Shown: positions 25,529-35,308, counted from the first letter of the stretch. The stretch: DNA of 64,000 bases from Acidobacteriota bacterium (GCA_003224055.1 QHYE01000013.1:1-64000), one strand, 5' to 3'. Notes: generated from the letters alone by a model not told the origin. Program-made: numbers and translations.

Positions 25529-26740
25529 ATGAGCTCCATTCTTCAATCAGCGACGACAGCGCCGGGCCGTTTCGGCCCCTACGGCGGCCGGTACGTTCCG
25601 GAAACGCTGATGGTGCCGCTCTTCGAGCTCGAACGCGCGTACGAAGAAGCGAAATCAGATCCAAAGTTTCAGGCCCAGCTTCAGGACCTTCTCAAAAATT
25701 TCGCCGGCCGCCCCACGCCGCTGCAATTCGCCTCGCGCCTTACCGAAAAACTGGGCGGCCTCCGCATCTACCTCAAGCGCGAAGATCTGCTGCACACCGG
25801 CGCGCACAAAATCAACAACGCCATCGGCCAGGGCTTGCTCGCGAAGAAAATGGGCAAGCCGCGCATCGTCGCGGAAACCGGCGCGGGCCAGCACGGCGTC
25901 GCGTCCGCCACGGTCGCCGCGCACCTTGGCCTCGACTGCGTCGTGTACATGGGCACGGAAGACATGGCCCGCCAGGCGCTCAACGTCTCCCGCATGCGCA
26001 TGCTCGGCGCGCAAGTCGTCGGCGTGGATTCCGGCAGCCGCACTCTAAAGGATGCCATCAACGAGGCCATGCGCGACTGGGTTACCAATGTCCGCAGCAC
26101 TCACTATCTCCTCGGCTCCGTTCTCGGCGCGCATCCTTACCCGACGATGGTTCGCGATTTTCAGTCCGTCATCGGCCGCGAAGCCCGCGAACAGATTCTC
26201 GCTGCGGAAAAGCGCCTCCCCACGCATCTTTTCGCCTGCGTTGGCGGCGGTTCGAACGCCATCGGCCTCTTCCACCAATTCCTTCGCGACGCGGAAGTGA
26301 AAATGATCGGCATCGAAGCCGGCGGACGAGGCGGCCAGCTCGGCGAACACGCCGCACGCCTAGCCGCGCACCAGGGCTTCACCGGCGCGCGCCCCGGCGT
26401 TCTCCAGGGCACCTACACCTACGTTCTGCAGAACGAGGACGGCCAGATCGCCGCAACGCATTCCATCTCCGCTGGCCTCGATTATCCCGCCATCGGCCCC
26501 GAGCACGCCTGGCTCGCCGACCAGCACCGCGCCGAGTACTCCGCCGTCTCCGATCAAGCCGCACTCGATGCCGCGCGCCTCCTCTCGCGGACCGAAGGCA
26601 TTATCCCTGCGCTCGAATCCGCCCATGCCATCGCCGGCCTCATCGAACGCATTCCCAAAATGAGCAAAGCTGACCTCGTCATCCTCAACCTTTCCGGCCG
26701 CGGCGACAAGGACATGGACACTTACTCCCGCCTGCTCTAA
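25529..26740 (+). CDS. trpB: Tryptophan synthase beta subunit
   Basis: A 403-residue PLP enzyme, joining indole with serine. It shows [17 protein letters not shown] at the N-terminus, PLP-binding Lys94 in [10 protein letters not shown], the Glu in [11 protein letters not shown], phosphate loop GGGSNAIG and [12 protein letters not shown] at the end. Forms the alpha2beta2 complex with the product of the next gene, 23 bases downstream. Confidence 0.98.
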   Translation: MSSILQSATTAPGRFGPYGGRYVPETLMVPLFELERAYEEAKSDPKFQAQLQDLLKNFAGRPTPLQFASRLTEKLGGLRIYLKREDLLHTGAHKINNAIGQGLLAKKMGKPRIVAETGAGQHGVASATVAAHLGLDCVVYMGTEDMARQALNVSRMRMLGAQVVGVDSGSRTLKDAINEAMRDWVTNVRSTHYLLGSVLGAHPYPTMVRDFQSVIGREAREQILAAEKRLPTHLFACVGGGSNAIGLFHQFLRDAEVKMIGIEAGGRGGQLGEHAARLAAHQGFTGARPGVLQGTYTYVLQNEDGQIAATHSISAGLDYPAIGPEHAWLADQHRAEYSAVSDQAALDAARLLSRTEGIIPALESAHAIAGLIERIPKMSKADLVILNLSGRGDKDMDTYSRLL

Positions 26741-26763
26741 GCTCTAGTCTTTCTCAAAAACTC

Positions 26764-27621
26764 ATGTCCGGCGAAACCTCCAGTTCGACCCGCATCTCCA
26801 AACGCTTCGCCGACCTGCGTGCCTCCGGCGAACTCGGCATCGTCGCCTACATCACGGCGGGCGATCCCTCGCTCGATGCCACGCTGCAATTCGTCCTCGC
26901 GCTTGCCGAAGCCGGCGCCGACGTCATCGAACTCGGCGTGCCCTTCAGCGATCCCCTCGCTGACGGTCCCACTATTCAACGCGCCTCTGAGCGCGCTTTG
27001 AAATCCGGCACGACGCTGGTCGGCGTCCTCGATCTCGTTCGCAGCATTCACCAATCGAGCCCGCCCGCGAACGAAGTCCCTCTCATCCTCTTCAGCTACT
27101 ACAATCCCATCCTCCAAATGGGCCTCGAAAAATTTGCTTCCGCCGCCGCATCCGTCGGCGCCGACGGCGTCCTCGCCACCGATCTCACTCCCGAAGAATC
27201 CGTCGACTATCGCCGTATTCTCACCGCGCAGCATCTTGACACCATCTTCCTCGGTGCGCCTACTTCCACTGACGAACGCCTCGCAAAAATTGCTGCCTGC
27301 TCCTCCGGCTTTCTCTATCTCATTTCTCGAACCGGCGTTACCGGCGCAAAGGATGCGCTTCCCGACGATCTTCCATCGCTCCTGCGCCGCGCGCGTGCCG
27401 TCACACATCTTCCGATCGCGGTGGGCTTTGGAATTTCGCTGCCCGGACACGTCTCCCTTCTCGGCGGCCTCGCCGACGCCGCCGTCATCGGCTCCGCCCT
27501 CGTCTCCGAAATCGAAAAAGCGTCATCCATCGCCGCTGCTGCTTCTGCCCTCGCCGCAAAAATTCGCCCCCTCAAGGAAGCCGCCCGCCACGGCCTCTCC
27601 CGACGCGAGGTCGCCCCATGA
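26764..27621 (+). CDS. trpA: Tryptophan synthase alpha subunit
   Basis: A 285-residue TIM barrel that cleaves indole-3-glycerol phosphate and channels indole to TrpB. Catalytic Glu and Asp are in VIELGVPFSDPLADGPTIQ; also YITAGDPS, LATDLTPEES and YLISRTGVTGA. No clear ribosome site before the ATG, suggesting coupling to trpB 23 bases upstream. Confidence 0.97.
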   Translation: MSGETSSSTRISKRFADLRASGELGIVAYITAGDPSLDATLQFVLALAEAGADVIELGVPFSDPLADGPTIQRASERALKSGTTLVGVLDLVRSIHQSSPPANEVPLILFSYYNPILQMGLEKFASAAASVGADGVLATDLTPEESVDYRRILTAQHLDTIFLGAPTSTDERLAKIAACSSGFLYLISRTGVTGAKDALPDDLPSLLRRARAVTHLPIAVGFGISLPGHVSLLGGLADAAVIGSALVSEIEKASSIAAAASALAAKIRPLKEAARHGLSRREVAP

Positions 27622-27655
27622 AGACCATGCCCCACCTTCACCACCAATTGGTTTT

Positions 27656-27683
27656 CTTTCGACTTTCAACTTTCAACTTTCAA
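27656..27683 (+). repeat. Heptamer tandem repeat between trpA and the mutase gene
   Basis: Four tandem 7-bp units: CTTTCGA followed by three CTTTCAA. It lies in the 100-base trpA-aroQ spacer within the operon. One of several short-period arrays in the window. Confidence 0.75.
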
Positions 27684-27721
27684 CTGTTGGTTGCCGACCG
27701 TCGATGGCGAGGAACTCTGCC

Positions 27722-28018
27722 ATGAATCTCAGCGACTGGCGCCGCCGCATCGACGAAATCGACAAGAAACTAGTCGAACTCTTGAACGCGCGCTCACAGT
27801 GCGCGCTTGAAATCGGCAAACTGAAGCAAGCGGCGAAAATTCCGCTCTATCAGCCCGACCGCGAAAACGAAGTCCTCGCGAACGCCGAGACCAACAATTC
27901 CGGCCCGCTGACCGATGCCGCAATTCGCCGCTTGTTCGAACGCATCATTGACGAAGCCCGCGCCGCGGAACGCGACGCCATGCATTCCAGCAGCGGCACG
28001 GAGAAAAACGAGAAATAA
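27722..28018 (+). CDS. aroQ: Chorismate mutase, AroQ class
   Basis: A 98-residue all-helical chorismate mutase converting chorismate to prephenate. Typical motif order: [39 protein letters not shown] and [16 protein letters not shown]. The ATG at 27722 has GAGGA upstream; a frame open to 27134 is the shadow of trpA. Free-standing (no prephenate dehydratase or dehydrogenase fused), it feeds the TyrA three genes on. The symbol aroQ denotes the class of mutase. Confidence 0.92.
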   Translation: MNLSDWRRRIDEIDKKLVELLNARSQCALEIGKLKQAAKIPLYQPDRENEVLANAETNNSGPLTDAAIRRLFERIIDEARAAERDAMHSSSGTEKNEK

Positions 28019-28071
28019 AACCGGCCATTTGCCGGTCATTACCGGAAGGTCCAGGAGAGCAGGAAACGCCC

Positions 28072-29091
28072 ATGGTCATCGTGATGCAAGAAGGCGCCAC
28101 TGACGCCCAAATCCAGCATGTCATCGACCGCCTCGTCGCCAGCGGCTTCAACGTGCATCGTTCCACCGGCGAATCGCACACCGTCCTCGGCGCTGTCGGC
28201 GTTCACCGGGACTTCGATCATCGCGATTTCGAATTGCTAGAGGGCGTGCGCGAAGTCATGCGCATCACGCAACCCTTCAAGCTCGCCAGCCGCCAGTTCA
28301 AGCCCGAAGGCACCATCGTCGATCTCGGCCGCGGTGTAAAAATGGGCGGCCCGGAAGTTGTGGTCGCCGCCGGTCCTTGCTCCGTCGAATCCCGCGAACA
28401 AATCTTTTCCATCGCCGAAAGCGTTGCCAAAGCCGGGGCAAAAATCCTGCGCGGCGGTGCCTTCAAACCCCGCACATCTCCCTACGCGTTCCAGGGCATG
28501 GGCGAGCCCGGCCTCAAGCTCATGCGCGAAGCGGCCGACAAGTTCGGCCTCTTCACCATTAGTGAAGTGATGGACGCCTCGCAGATTCAGATGATGCTGG
28601 GTTACGTGGACATCTTCCAGGTCGGCGCACGCAACATGCAAAACTACTTTCTCCTCCGCGCCCTCGGCGAAGTCCGCAAACCCATTCTTTTAAAGCGCGG
28701 CATGTCCGCCACGATGGAAGAGCTGCTGATGAGCGCTGAATACATCCTTGCCGGAGGCAATTTCAACGTCATTCTCTGCGAGCGCGGCATCCGCACTTTC
28801 GAAACCTACACCCGCAACACCTTCGATATTGCCGCTATCCCGGTCATCAAGAAACTTTCGCATCTTCCGATGCTTGCAGATCCTTCGCACGGCACTGGAC
28901 GCCGCGACAAAGTGCCGCCCATGGCCCGCGCCGCTGTCGCTGCCGGCGCCGATGGCCTCCTCATCGAGGTCCACAACGATCCCGATCACGCGCTCTCCGA
29001 TGGCGCGCAATCCCTCGAGCCCAACTCTTTCACTCAACTCATGGCCGAGCTCCGCATCATCGCCCCCGCCATCGGCCGTCGCATCGCCTGA
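28072..29091 (+). CDS. aroF: DAHP synthase (class Ibeta, with N-terminal FL domain)
   Basis: A 339-residue 3-deoxy-7-phosphoheptulonate synthase, the entry step of the shikimate pathway. An N-terminal ferredoxin-like regulatory domain (about 1-70, [20 protein letters not shown]) precedes the barrel with [37 protein letters not shown] and [11 protein letters not shown]. The extra N-terminal domain is what allows feedback control by aromatic products in this class. Overlaps no gene; tyrA starts 2 bases after its stop. Confidence 0.96.
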   Translation: MVIVMQEGATDAQIQHVIDRLVASGFNVHRSTGESHTVLGAVGVHRDFDHRDFELLEGVREVMRITQPFKLASRQFKPEGTIVDLGRGVKMGGPEVVVAAGPCSVESREQIFSIAESVAKAGAKILRGGAFKPRTSPYAFQGMGEPGLKLMREAADKFGLFTISEVMDASQIQMMLGYVDIFQVGARNMQNYFLLRALGEVRKPILLKRGMSATMEELLMSAEYILAGGNFNVILCERGIRTFETYTRNTFDIAAIPVIKKLSHLPMLADPSHGTGRRDKVPPMARAAVAAGADGLLIEVHNDPDHALSDGAQSLEPNSFTQLMAELRIIAPAIGRRIA

Positions 29092-29093
29092 GC

Positions 29094-29969
29094 ATGCCGG
29101 CCGGCCACCTCATCTCGCGCGCCACCATCCTCGGCACCGGCCTCATCGGCGGCTCCTTCGCTCTCGCGCTCCGCAAATACGCCACCGACATGCACATCTC
29201 CGGCTGGGACCGCGCCGAAGTCGTTCGTGAAGCGCACACTCGCGGCGCACTTGACGAAACGTTCTCCGCAGAACTCGCTCCTGCTCTGCAAAATGCTGAC
29301 TTGATTTACATCGCACTTCCCATCGCCGCGACCCTCGATCTTCTTCCGGAAGTCGCGCGCCACGCCCCAGCTCACGCGCTCGTCACCGATGCCTGCAGCA
29401 CCAAAGTTCGCATCGTCGAATCCGCCGCGAAACTTTATCCCGCAGCGAACGGACCGCTTTTCCTCGGCGGCCATCCCATGGCTGGCCGGGAACTCTCCGG
29501 AATCGCACATGCCGACGCCGATCTTTTTCGTGGCAACACCTACGCTCTCATCGGCACGTCTTCTGCTAAAGACGATCCGCGCGTCTTCGCCTTCGTGAAG
29601 ATTCTCGAAAAAATCGGCGCGCGTCCGCTCTGGCTCGGCGCGCAGCAACACGACTACGCCGTCGGCCTGGCCTCGCATCTCCCGCAGCTCGCGGCGGTCG
29701 CTCTTGCCGGCTTCCTGTACGACCATCTCGACGAAAACGGCCTTCCCATCACCCTCGCCGGTCCCGGCCTCCGCGATTCCCTTCGCCTTGCCGGAAGCCC
29801 CTATTCCACTTGGCGCGACATCGTTCTCACCAATCAGGAAGTCCTCTCCGCCGCCCTCGATCTCTTCGCCCGCCGCCTCGACGATCTCCGCGAAAAACTT
29901 GCCTCCCGCGAACTCGAAGCCGACTTCGACGCCGCCAACGAACTCTACAAACTCCTCCGCAGCCTGTAG
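29094..29969 (+). CDS. tyrA: Prephenate dehydrogenase
   Basis: A 291-residue NAD(P)-dependent dehydrogenase converting prephenate to 4-hydroxyphenylpyruvate for tyrosine. N-terminal Rossmann ATILGTGLIGGSFALALRK, then LGGHPMAGRE (substrate His), WLGAQQHDYAVGLASHLPQ and LRDSLRLAGS. Monofunctional; no ACT domain. Last gene of the cluster, followed by a GC-rich hairpin. Confidence 0.95.
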   Translation: MPAGHLISRATILGTGLIGGSFALALRKYATDMHISGWDRAEVVREAHTRGALDETFSAELAPALQNADLIYIALPIAATLDLLPEVARHAPAHALVTDACSTKVRIVESAAKLYPAANGPLFLGGHPMAGRELSGIAHADADLFRGNTYALIGTSSAKDDPRVFAFVKILEKIGARPLWLGAQQHDYAVGLASHLPQLAAVALAGFLYDHLDENGLPITLAGPGLRDSLRLAGSPYSTWRDIVLTNQEVLSAALDLFARRLDDLREKLASRELEADFDAANELYKLLRSL

Positions 29970-29997
29970 GGGCGCCCACGGCGGCGAGCCGCGCCCC
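29969..29997 (+). terminator. GC-rich hairpin after tyrA
   Basis: Outer arms GGGGCGC (29969-29975) and GCGCCCC (29991-29997) with an inner GGC/GCC stem, starting inside the tyrA stop region. No T-run, so termination may be weak or factor-assisted. Similar GC-rich units occur as dispersed repeats in related genomes (inference). Confidence 0.45.
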
Positions 29998-30192
29998 ATT
30001 CGCGCCCGTCAGCGGCTCGAAAACCTTCTAACTTCAAGGAACAGTTTTGTTTCGTTTTCATCGATACAGACTTGTCGTTTTGTGCATACCTGTACCTCGC
30101 CAGCCATGGACACCCTCTCTCTCACAGTAGCCTAGATAAAGAGGCAAGCCCGGTGCGCCCGGACCAACCGCTCTTGGAGAGGCTCTTAACTC

Positions 30193-31803
30193 ATGACCAA
30201 GGTGGCTGAAAAAAACGTCTGGAGGATATTGGCTGGTCGCGCAATCTCATTCGTTCTCCTCTCCTTACTTCTCATAATTCTCTTGGGTGCAAAAATCGCA
30301 TCAGCCCAATCGGCGAGCTCTTCTTCTCTAATCGTCGCGCCAAGCACTTTGGTACTCCTTGTCGGCGAGGACTATGCGCTGTCGGCACTCGACGCAACCG
30401 GGCGGCCTGTTTCAGGTGCTGAATGGGCCCTCAGCACACCCATAGCTGACTTCCACGTCGAGAATGGAGAGGCTCACCTCGATGCATTGAGCGCGGGCCG
30501 GGCCACCCTCACAGCCACCTTCGATGGCCAGTCCGCCTCGGCGACCATCTCCATCCTTTCGGGCTCGGCCCTTCCGCCAGCTACCGTTCGGTGGTCACTC
30601 GAACCCACTCCAGGCTACGAGACGCCTTGAGTGCTCCCGGTCTTCCTTCGGACGGGAATAGCATTCTCTTGCGTGGTTCGGGCGACCGCTTTGGCGGTCT
30701 GCTCCTCTTGGAGCGCGGGCGGTTCCGCGATTCTCTTTTGGATCTTCGTGCGGCGGATGGCACCGAATCCTGGCGTTATCGCTCGGCAGGCCGGCTATCC
30801 AAGAATTGGACCGTGAATCAATCTGGCGACGTCGGCATTGTAGAGACTCTCACAAAGCCCATCTCCGCTGCCCTTCTTGTCCTTAACGGGAAAACCGGCG
30901 AAGTGCGTTACCGAATCCCTTTTCCCGTTTCTTCCAGTACCATCAACGGATTCAAATGTACGAACACCAATATTCTCTCGAACCTCCGCCCTTCCCCGGC
31001 GGGCTCCGTCTTCACTTCAGATGATGGCAACATGTATCTCCAGGTCGAAATCCACGTCGAGTCCTTGGTCATGGACAACTGCAAGGACAAACAGTACACA
31101 GTCGACAACTCCCTCGCTTTGCTGCGAGTTACCCCCACGGGCGAGACGGAGTGGAAAACGTTTCAGCACATCCACTCGGACGCTACCGGATCTTTCGTCC
31201 CTCAGCCCCGGGTCTTCGCCGGCGAATCCATCCCCGATGGCTTTGGCGGCGTTCTCGCCGCATGGACCTATGCCTTTCCCGGTGCTGCGGGCGGCCAAAA
31301 GCCATACCTCGAGGCGCGCCTGACTCGCTTTAGTCCGTCCGGTCAGCGGGATTTCAGTCTTCCCATGCCTTCCTGGACTGAGGGTCTCGCTGGCCTCTTT
31401 GACCAGAACATGATTCTCGGCGAAGGCAACGCGCTCTATGCCACCAATGGCCCTATACTTCTCCGCTTTGACATTCAGGCAGGTGAACTCAGCTGGGCCC
31501 GCCATCCTCCCACCGCCGGAGTCAAGCTTCAACACTCCACGTCCGGTGGCGGCCTCCTCGTCTCCAATGCCGGTCGCCTCGTCTACTTTGACGCCAACGG
31601 AAACGGCATTGACCTTCCTTGGACCGTACCCACCAGTTTTGGGAGACGTTGGCCTTGCCCAATCCGATTTATTCGATCACAGCCCCGCAGCTCCGCTTCT
31701 GCTCCGGGACGCACAACTCTGCTGGACCGGCAACTTCGTTGCAGTCGAAGACGGCGCTCCCAACGGGCGCGGTGCTTTGGTCTTCTTTGTAGTCCAATAC
31801 TAG
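30193..31803 (+). pseudogene. Exported Ig-like/beta-propeller protein with two frameshifts
   Basis: An exported protein of about 536 residues split over frames. Residues 1-140 (frame of 30193) hold a signal peptide and a bacterial Ig-like domain (LIVAPSTLVLLVGEDYALSA... GRATLTATFDGQSASATI). That frame stops at 30630, but the coding continues in another frame from about 30620 (ALSAPGLPSDGNSILLRG), needing one missing base. At the TTTTGGG run near 31637-31643 it returns to the first frame (FGDVGLAQSDLFDHSPAA), needing one extra base, and ends FVVQY at 31803. The middle has repeated strand pairs like a PQQ-type propeller. Either decayed or a sequencing artefact. Confidence 0.7.
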
Positions 31804-32040
31804 CCCTACCCTGCTTCACCCAGGATGCGGCTAGGCGCTGGTAGGAAATCCGGCGCTAGCCAACTCTGCGTTCGCCTGTTCCCCGGAAAATGGACCTTGA
31901 TTCTTATAACGGATGTGCTATTTTAGGAGTAGGAAATACTGGATTTCGAGCCCCCTTCCGCCTCCGAAACCGTCGCCCTATTTGAAATTGGACTTGCTAA
32001 AGCCAGCCCCTTCCGCCCAATTCTGGTGCGATACAAGTCT

Positions 32041-32126
32041 TTTAGAATCAACACTTGTGAACTCTCTTGTATGTGTTGAAAACAAATGACTTATAGAAAC
32101 ACTAACTCCCTTTAGAATCAACACTT
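32041..32126 (+). repeat. Pair of 16-bp direct repeats
   Basis: TTTAGAATCAACACTT occurs at 32041-32056 and again, exactly, at 32111-32126, starts 70 bases apart. The second copy runs into ACAAAAAATAGGGGGG. The intervening 54 bases are AT-rich. Confidence 0.85.
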
Positions 32127-32220
32127 ACAAAAAATAGGGGGGTGGGGGTGTTACGGTTAACCAGATTTCTGGTAAGGAATCTGTCCTGGGTAGCATCGCG
32201 CGACCCCGGGATCTCTCTTC

Positions 32221-32248
32221 CACGAGTCACCAGCCACGAGTCGCGAGT
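32221..32248 (+). repeat. Degenerate heptamer tandem repeat
   Basis: Four 7-bp units: CACGAGT, CACCAGC, CACGAGT, CGCGAGT, ending in CGCC. Intergenic, 80 bases before the CoA-transferase alpha gene. Confidence 0.65.
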
Positions 32249-32327
32249 CGCCTTGCTCCGGAATAGTGGCGTCTTCCTGCTTCTCTCCCGGATGAAGTAA
32301 ACTCCCCCTTGCACCCCGGGACACCGC

Positions 32328-33020
32328 ATGGACAAACGCATCGCCTCTGCCGACGCCGCCGTCGCCAACCTCACCGACGGCGCCACCATCCTCATGGGCG
32401 GCTTTGGCCTCTGCGGCATCCCGGAGAACCTCATCGCCGCCGTCCGCCGCAAAGGCACGAAAGGCCTCACCATCGTCAGCAACAACGCCGGCGTCGACGA
32501 TTTCGGCATCGGCCTTCTGCTCCAGCAGCGCCAGGTCAAGAAGATGATCTCCACCTACGTTGGCGAAAACAAACTCTTCGAGCAGCTGGTTCTCAGCGGA
32601 GAATTACAAGTCGAATTAAATCCGCAAGGCACGCTGAGCGAGCGCCTCCGCGCCGGAGGCGCGGGCATCCCCGCCTTCTACACGCCCACCGGCTACGGCA
32701 CCATGGTGGCCGACAACAAAGAAACGCGCGAATTCGATGGCCGCCAGTACGTCCTCGAACGAGCCCTCCGCGGCAATTTCGCGTTCATCAAAGCGTGGAA
32801 GGGCGACCGCTGGGGCAATCTCATCTATCGCAAGACCGCGCGCAACTTCAATCCCATGATGGCCACCGCCGCCGATTACGTCATCGCCGAAGTCGAAGAA
32901 CTCGTCGAACTGGGCGAACTCGACGCAAATCAAGTTCATACGCCCGGCATTTTCATCGACGCCATTTTCCAAGGCCAAAACTATGTCAAGCGCATCGAGC
33001 GCCGCACCACGCGAAAGTAG
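32328..33020 (+). CDS. scoA: 3-oxoacid CoA-transferase subunit A
   Basis: A 230-residue class I CoA-transferase alpha subunit (SCOT/AtoD type), moving CoA between succinyl-CoA and a 3-oxoacid such as acetoacetate. Motifs: DGATILMGGFGLCGIPENLI and GAGIPAFYTPTGYGT, FDGRQYVLERAL, and NFAFIKAWKGDRWGNL. Its beta subunit follows after 73 bases. The two together allow use of ketone bodies or branched degradation products. Confidence 0.94.
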   Translation: MDKRIASADAAVANLTDGATILMGGFGLCGIPENLIAAVRRKGTKGLTIVSNNAGVDDFGIGLLLQQRQVKKMISTYVGENKLFEQLVLSGELQVELNPQGTLSERLRAGGAGIPAFYTPTGYGTMVADNKETREFDGRQYVLERALRGNFAFIKAWKGDRWGNLIYRKTARNFNPMMATAADYVIAEVEELVELGELDANQVHTPGIFIDAIFQGQNYVKRIERRTTRK

Positions 33021-33093
33021 TGGCCGGCCTTTAGACCGGTGTTTTTGCCTTTGGGTTGACTTGAAATTGAAAACTTACAACTGAGATCTCTTT

Positions 33094-33765
33094 ATGCCGC
33101 TGACCGAAGACCAAAAACGCGAACGCATCGCCCGCCGCATCGCACTCGAACTCCGCGACGGCTACTATGTCAATCTCGGCATCGGCATGCCCACGCTCGT
33201 CGCCAACTACGTCCCGAAAGGTATGGACGTCATCCTGCAATCGGAAAACGGTATGCTCGGCGTCGGCCCCTATCCACTCGAATCCGAAGTCGATCCCGAT
33301 CTCATCAACGCCGGAAAAGAAACCGTCACTGAACTTCCCGGCAGCTCCTATTTTTCCTCCGCCGATTCTTTCGCCATGATTCGCGGCGGCCACGTGGACC
33401 TCACCGTTCTCGGCGCCCTGCAAGTGGATGAAAAGGGAACGCTCGCCAACTGGGCCATTCCCGGCAAAATGCTGAAGGGCATGGGCGGCGCCATGGACCT
33501 CGTCGCCGGAGCCAAACGCGTTTTCATCGCCATGGAGCACGCCACCCGCGACAACAAACCCAAAATCCTCAAAAAATGCACCCTCCCGCTCACCGGCGTC
33601 GCCGTCGTCGATCACATCGTCACCGAACTCGCCGTCATCGACGTCACGCCTGACGGTCTGCTCCTCCGCGAGCTCGCTCCCGACGCCACCCTCGAACAAG
33701 TTCAATCCCTTACCGAGCCCAAGCTCCTTCTTCCGCCCACCGGCCCCAAACCCATGCCCACATAG
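33094..33765 (+). CDS. scoB: 3-oxoacid CoA-transferase subunit B
   Basis: A 223-residue beta subunit. The catalytic Glu that carries CoA is in [12 protein letters not shown]; also [35 protein letters not shown] and [18 protein letters not shown]. Partner of the upstream alpha subunit. GAGATC lies before the ATG. Confidence 0.95.
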   Translation: MPLTEDQKRERIARRIALELRDGYYVNLGIGMPTLVANYVPKGMDVILQSENGMLGVGPYPLESEVDPDLINAGKETVTELPGSSYFSSADSFAMIRGGHVDLTVLGALQVDEKGTLANWAIPGKMLKGMGGAMDLVAGAKRVFIAMEHATRDNKPKILKKCTLPLTGVAVVDHIVTELAVIDVTPDGLLLRELAPDATLEQVQSLTEPKLLLPPTGPKPMPT

Positions 33766-33836
33766 CTTGTAGCGCAGTCCTTTAAGTGTGAGGCGCAGCT
33801 TTTCGAGATTCGTCAATCCGTGGGGAAGAGAAAACG

Positions 33837-34241
33837 ATGCGAAAAAGTTCGCCGGTCAAAGGCAAAAGGACGAAGCGTAAGCGCCCGAAACTCCCGCCCA
33901 TCAGCGAAGAAATGAGGCAGTTCTCGGCGATGCTGAGGCAGGAGCTGATCACTTGGCCCAATACTACGTCGCGGCCAATGTTTGGTTTTCTCGGTTTCTA
34001 TCGCCGAGCCAAAATTTTTGCCGCATTACCCGTCACGCGCGGCAGTAAAACCCCCAATTCGCTTATGTTTAAGATCAAGGCGATGCCACCCAATTTGATG
34101 CGGCGTGCCGTCAAAGAGCCACGCATTGATGCGCAAGACAAATTGCCCGGCGGCCAGTGGTACTCGTTTGAGGTGAATTCAGAAGAGGATCTGCGCGGCG
34201 CGCTGTGGTGGCTGAATCAGGCTTACGAGCGCGCGAAATAG
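33837..34241 (+). CDS. Conserved-looking hypothetical protein (possible TfoX/YjbR-like fold)
   Basis: A 134-residue protein: a Lys/Arg-rich N-terminus (GKRTKRKRPKL), then ELITWPNTTSRPMFGFLGFY, LPVTRGSKTPNSLMFKIKAM and a C-terminal SFEVNSEEDLRGALWWLNQA. The P-x-FG-x-x-x-F/LMFK pattern is reminiscent of TfoX N-terminal or YjbR-like proteins, but this is a guess from motif shape. GGGGAAG lies before the ATG. No operon partner. Confidence 0.65.
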   Translation: MRKSSPVKGKRTKRKRPKLPPISEEMRQFSAMLRQELITWPNTTSRPMFGFLGFYRRAKIFAALPVTRGSKTPNSLMFKIKAMPPNLMRRAVKEPRIDAQDKLPGGQWYSFEVNSEEDLRGALWWLNQAYERAK

Positions 34242-34412
34242 CGGTCACTCTTCCCGCACCTGCACTTGCTCAGACATTTGTTGTTTTCTCCGCAGTGCCG
34301 CAGCCTGTTTGCCCGAGCCTATTATAATCGAAGGGCCGCTGCTTTTTCCTGTACGCTGCGCTCTTCACCGGCTGAGGTCTGTCGACTGCGAACTGTCGAG
34401 TGTTGCGTGACT

Positions 34413-34964
34413 TTAGGGAGAGCTGAGGCGGCGGGCCATCGAAAACGAGTAGTGAAATCCGGAAAGGAGCGTGATCGCCGTTACGGCATAGACCAGCAGG
34501 TGATTGAGGTACGTCAGACTGTCATTGGGATACGCGGCGGCAAGAACAAGAGTAAAAACAAAAATAATCTGGGAAGCGGTTGTCAGCTTGCCGAGAAAGC
34601 TCGGGGGAAACGGCCGATAACCGGAGACAAGCAAGATCACCGCTGCCACCGTCAGAATCAAGATATCGCGGCTGAGCACCAGAATCGTCAACCACCACGC
34701 GAGCTGCTGCTTGAAGGCGAGAATGATAAAGGAAGAGGAGAGCAGGAGCTTGTCTGCAAGCGGATCAAGATAAGCGCCGAGAGCGGAGCGCTGGTTCAGG
34801 CTGCGCGCGAGGAGGCCGTCGATTCCGTCGGAAAGGCCCGCGATGACCAGCACGAGCAGAGCCCACCGGTATTTCTCGTACGACATTAGTATGAGAAACA
34901 GCGGCAGAAAGCCGAGCCGGAGAAACGTAATTTGATTGGGTACTGTCCAGATGCGGCCTTGCAT
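34413..34964 (-). CDS. pgsA: CDP-diacylglycerol-glycerol-3-phosphate 3-phosphatidyltransferase
   Basis: A 183-residue integral membrane enzyme making phosphatidylglycerol phosphate. The CDP-alcohol phosphatidyltransferase signature is complete: SDGIDGLLARSLNQRS followed by GAYLDPLADKL, with the metal-binding Asp residues spaced as in the family. Four to five membrane helices and the usual start PNQITFLRL. Weak ribosome site. Length normal for PgsA. Confidence 0.93.
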   Translation of the reverse strand: MQGRIWTVPNQITFLRLGFLPLFLILMSYEKYRWALLVLVIAGLSDGIDGLLARSLNQRSALGAYLDPLADKLLLSSSFIILAFKQQLAWWLTILVLSRDILILTVAAVILLVSGYRPFPPSFLGKLTTASQIIFVFTLVLAAAYPNDSLTYLNHLLVYAVTAITLLSGFHYSFSMARRLSSP

Positions 34965-34999
34965 TGTGATTCAGGATAACGCAGTTCCGGAAAACTCCG

Positions 35000-35308
35000 T
35001 CACGCAAATTGCGCGAGATAGTCGGTGAGCGAACGCCCGATCTTACGAGCGAAAAGTTCGTCCATTGATGGAATCGATCCCGAGGGTTCGTCGAGGGAGA
35101 TGCGCTCAAGGCGGTTCATTGGGAAGAAAATCGTGGGGAGGCCCATGCGCTCACCATCGGGCTCGTTAATCTGGCGGATGAAATGATCGAACGAGTTGAG
35201 GTCGACGCCGCGCACCGTGATTCCGGATGGATTGATCGCGAGGAGCTCGCCCCAAATTTTTTCTTTGGGCGAGTGCAAGCTGACGATCACAATGGAGTGT
35301 AGTTCCAT
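35000..35308 (-). CDS. Hypothetical protein, 102 residues
   Basis: Begins MELHSIVIVSLHSPKEKIWG, with a predicted small beta barrel (ELLAINPSGITVRGVDLNSF) then IFFPMNRLERISLDEPSG and a helical tail. The fold prediction resembles Sm-like or Hfq-like barrels only loosely. Codon use is like that of neighbours. No family recognised; conserved-looking but the start lacks a strong ribosome site. Confidence 0.6.
   Translation of the reverse strand: MELHSIVIVSLHSPKEKIWGELLAINPSGITVRGVDLNSFDHFIRQINEPDGERMGLPTIFFPMNRLERISLDEPSGSIPSMDELFARKIGRSLTDYLAQFA

Larger units (their letters stand above)
31804..32327. other. Noncoding region with repeats and G-runs
   Basis: 524 bases with no credible gene. Low GC relative to neighbours in the middle (about 31900-32130). 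It contains a 16-bp direct repeat (separate entry), a G-rich stretch (six G, T, five G near 32137-32148), and a heptamer array at 32221-32248. A small RNA or the promoter of the CoA-transferase genes may lie here; I cannot define either. Confidence 0.5.

Noticed and set aside
27134-27721. N-terminal extension of the chorismate mutase frame
   Set aside because: Lies over trpA in another frame; the ATG at 27722 with GAGGA gives a normal-length enzyme.
32041-32126. Attachment-site or IS target-duplication reading of the 16-bp repeats
   Set aside because: Only 54 bases lie between the copies and no integrase or transposase is near, so an inserted element is not supported.
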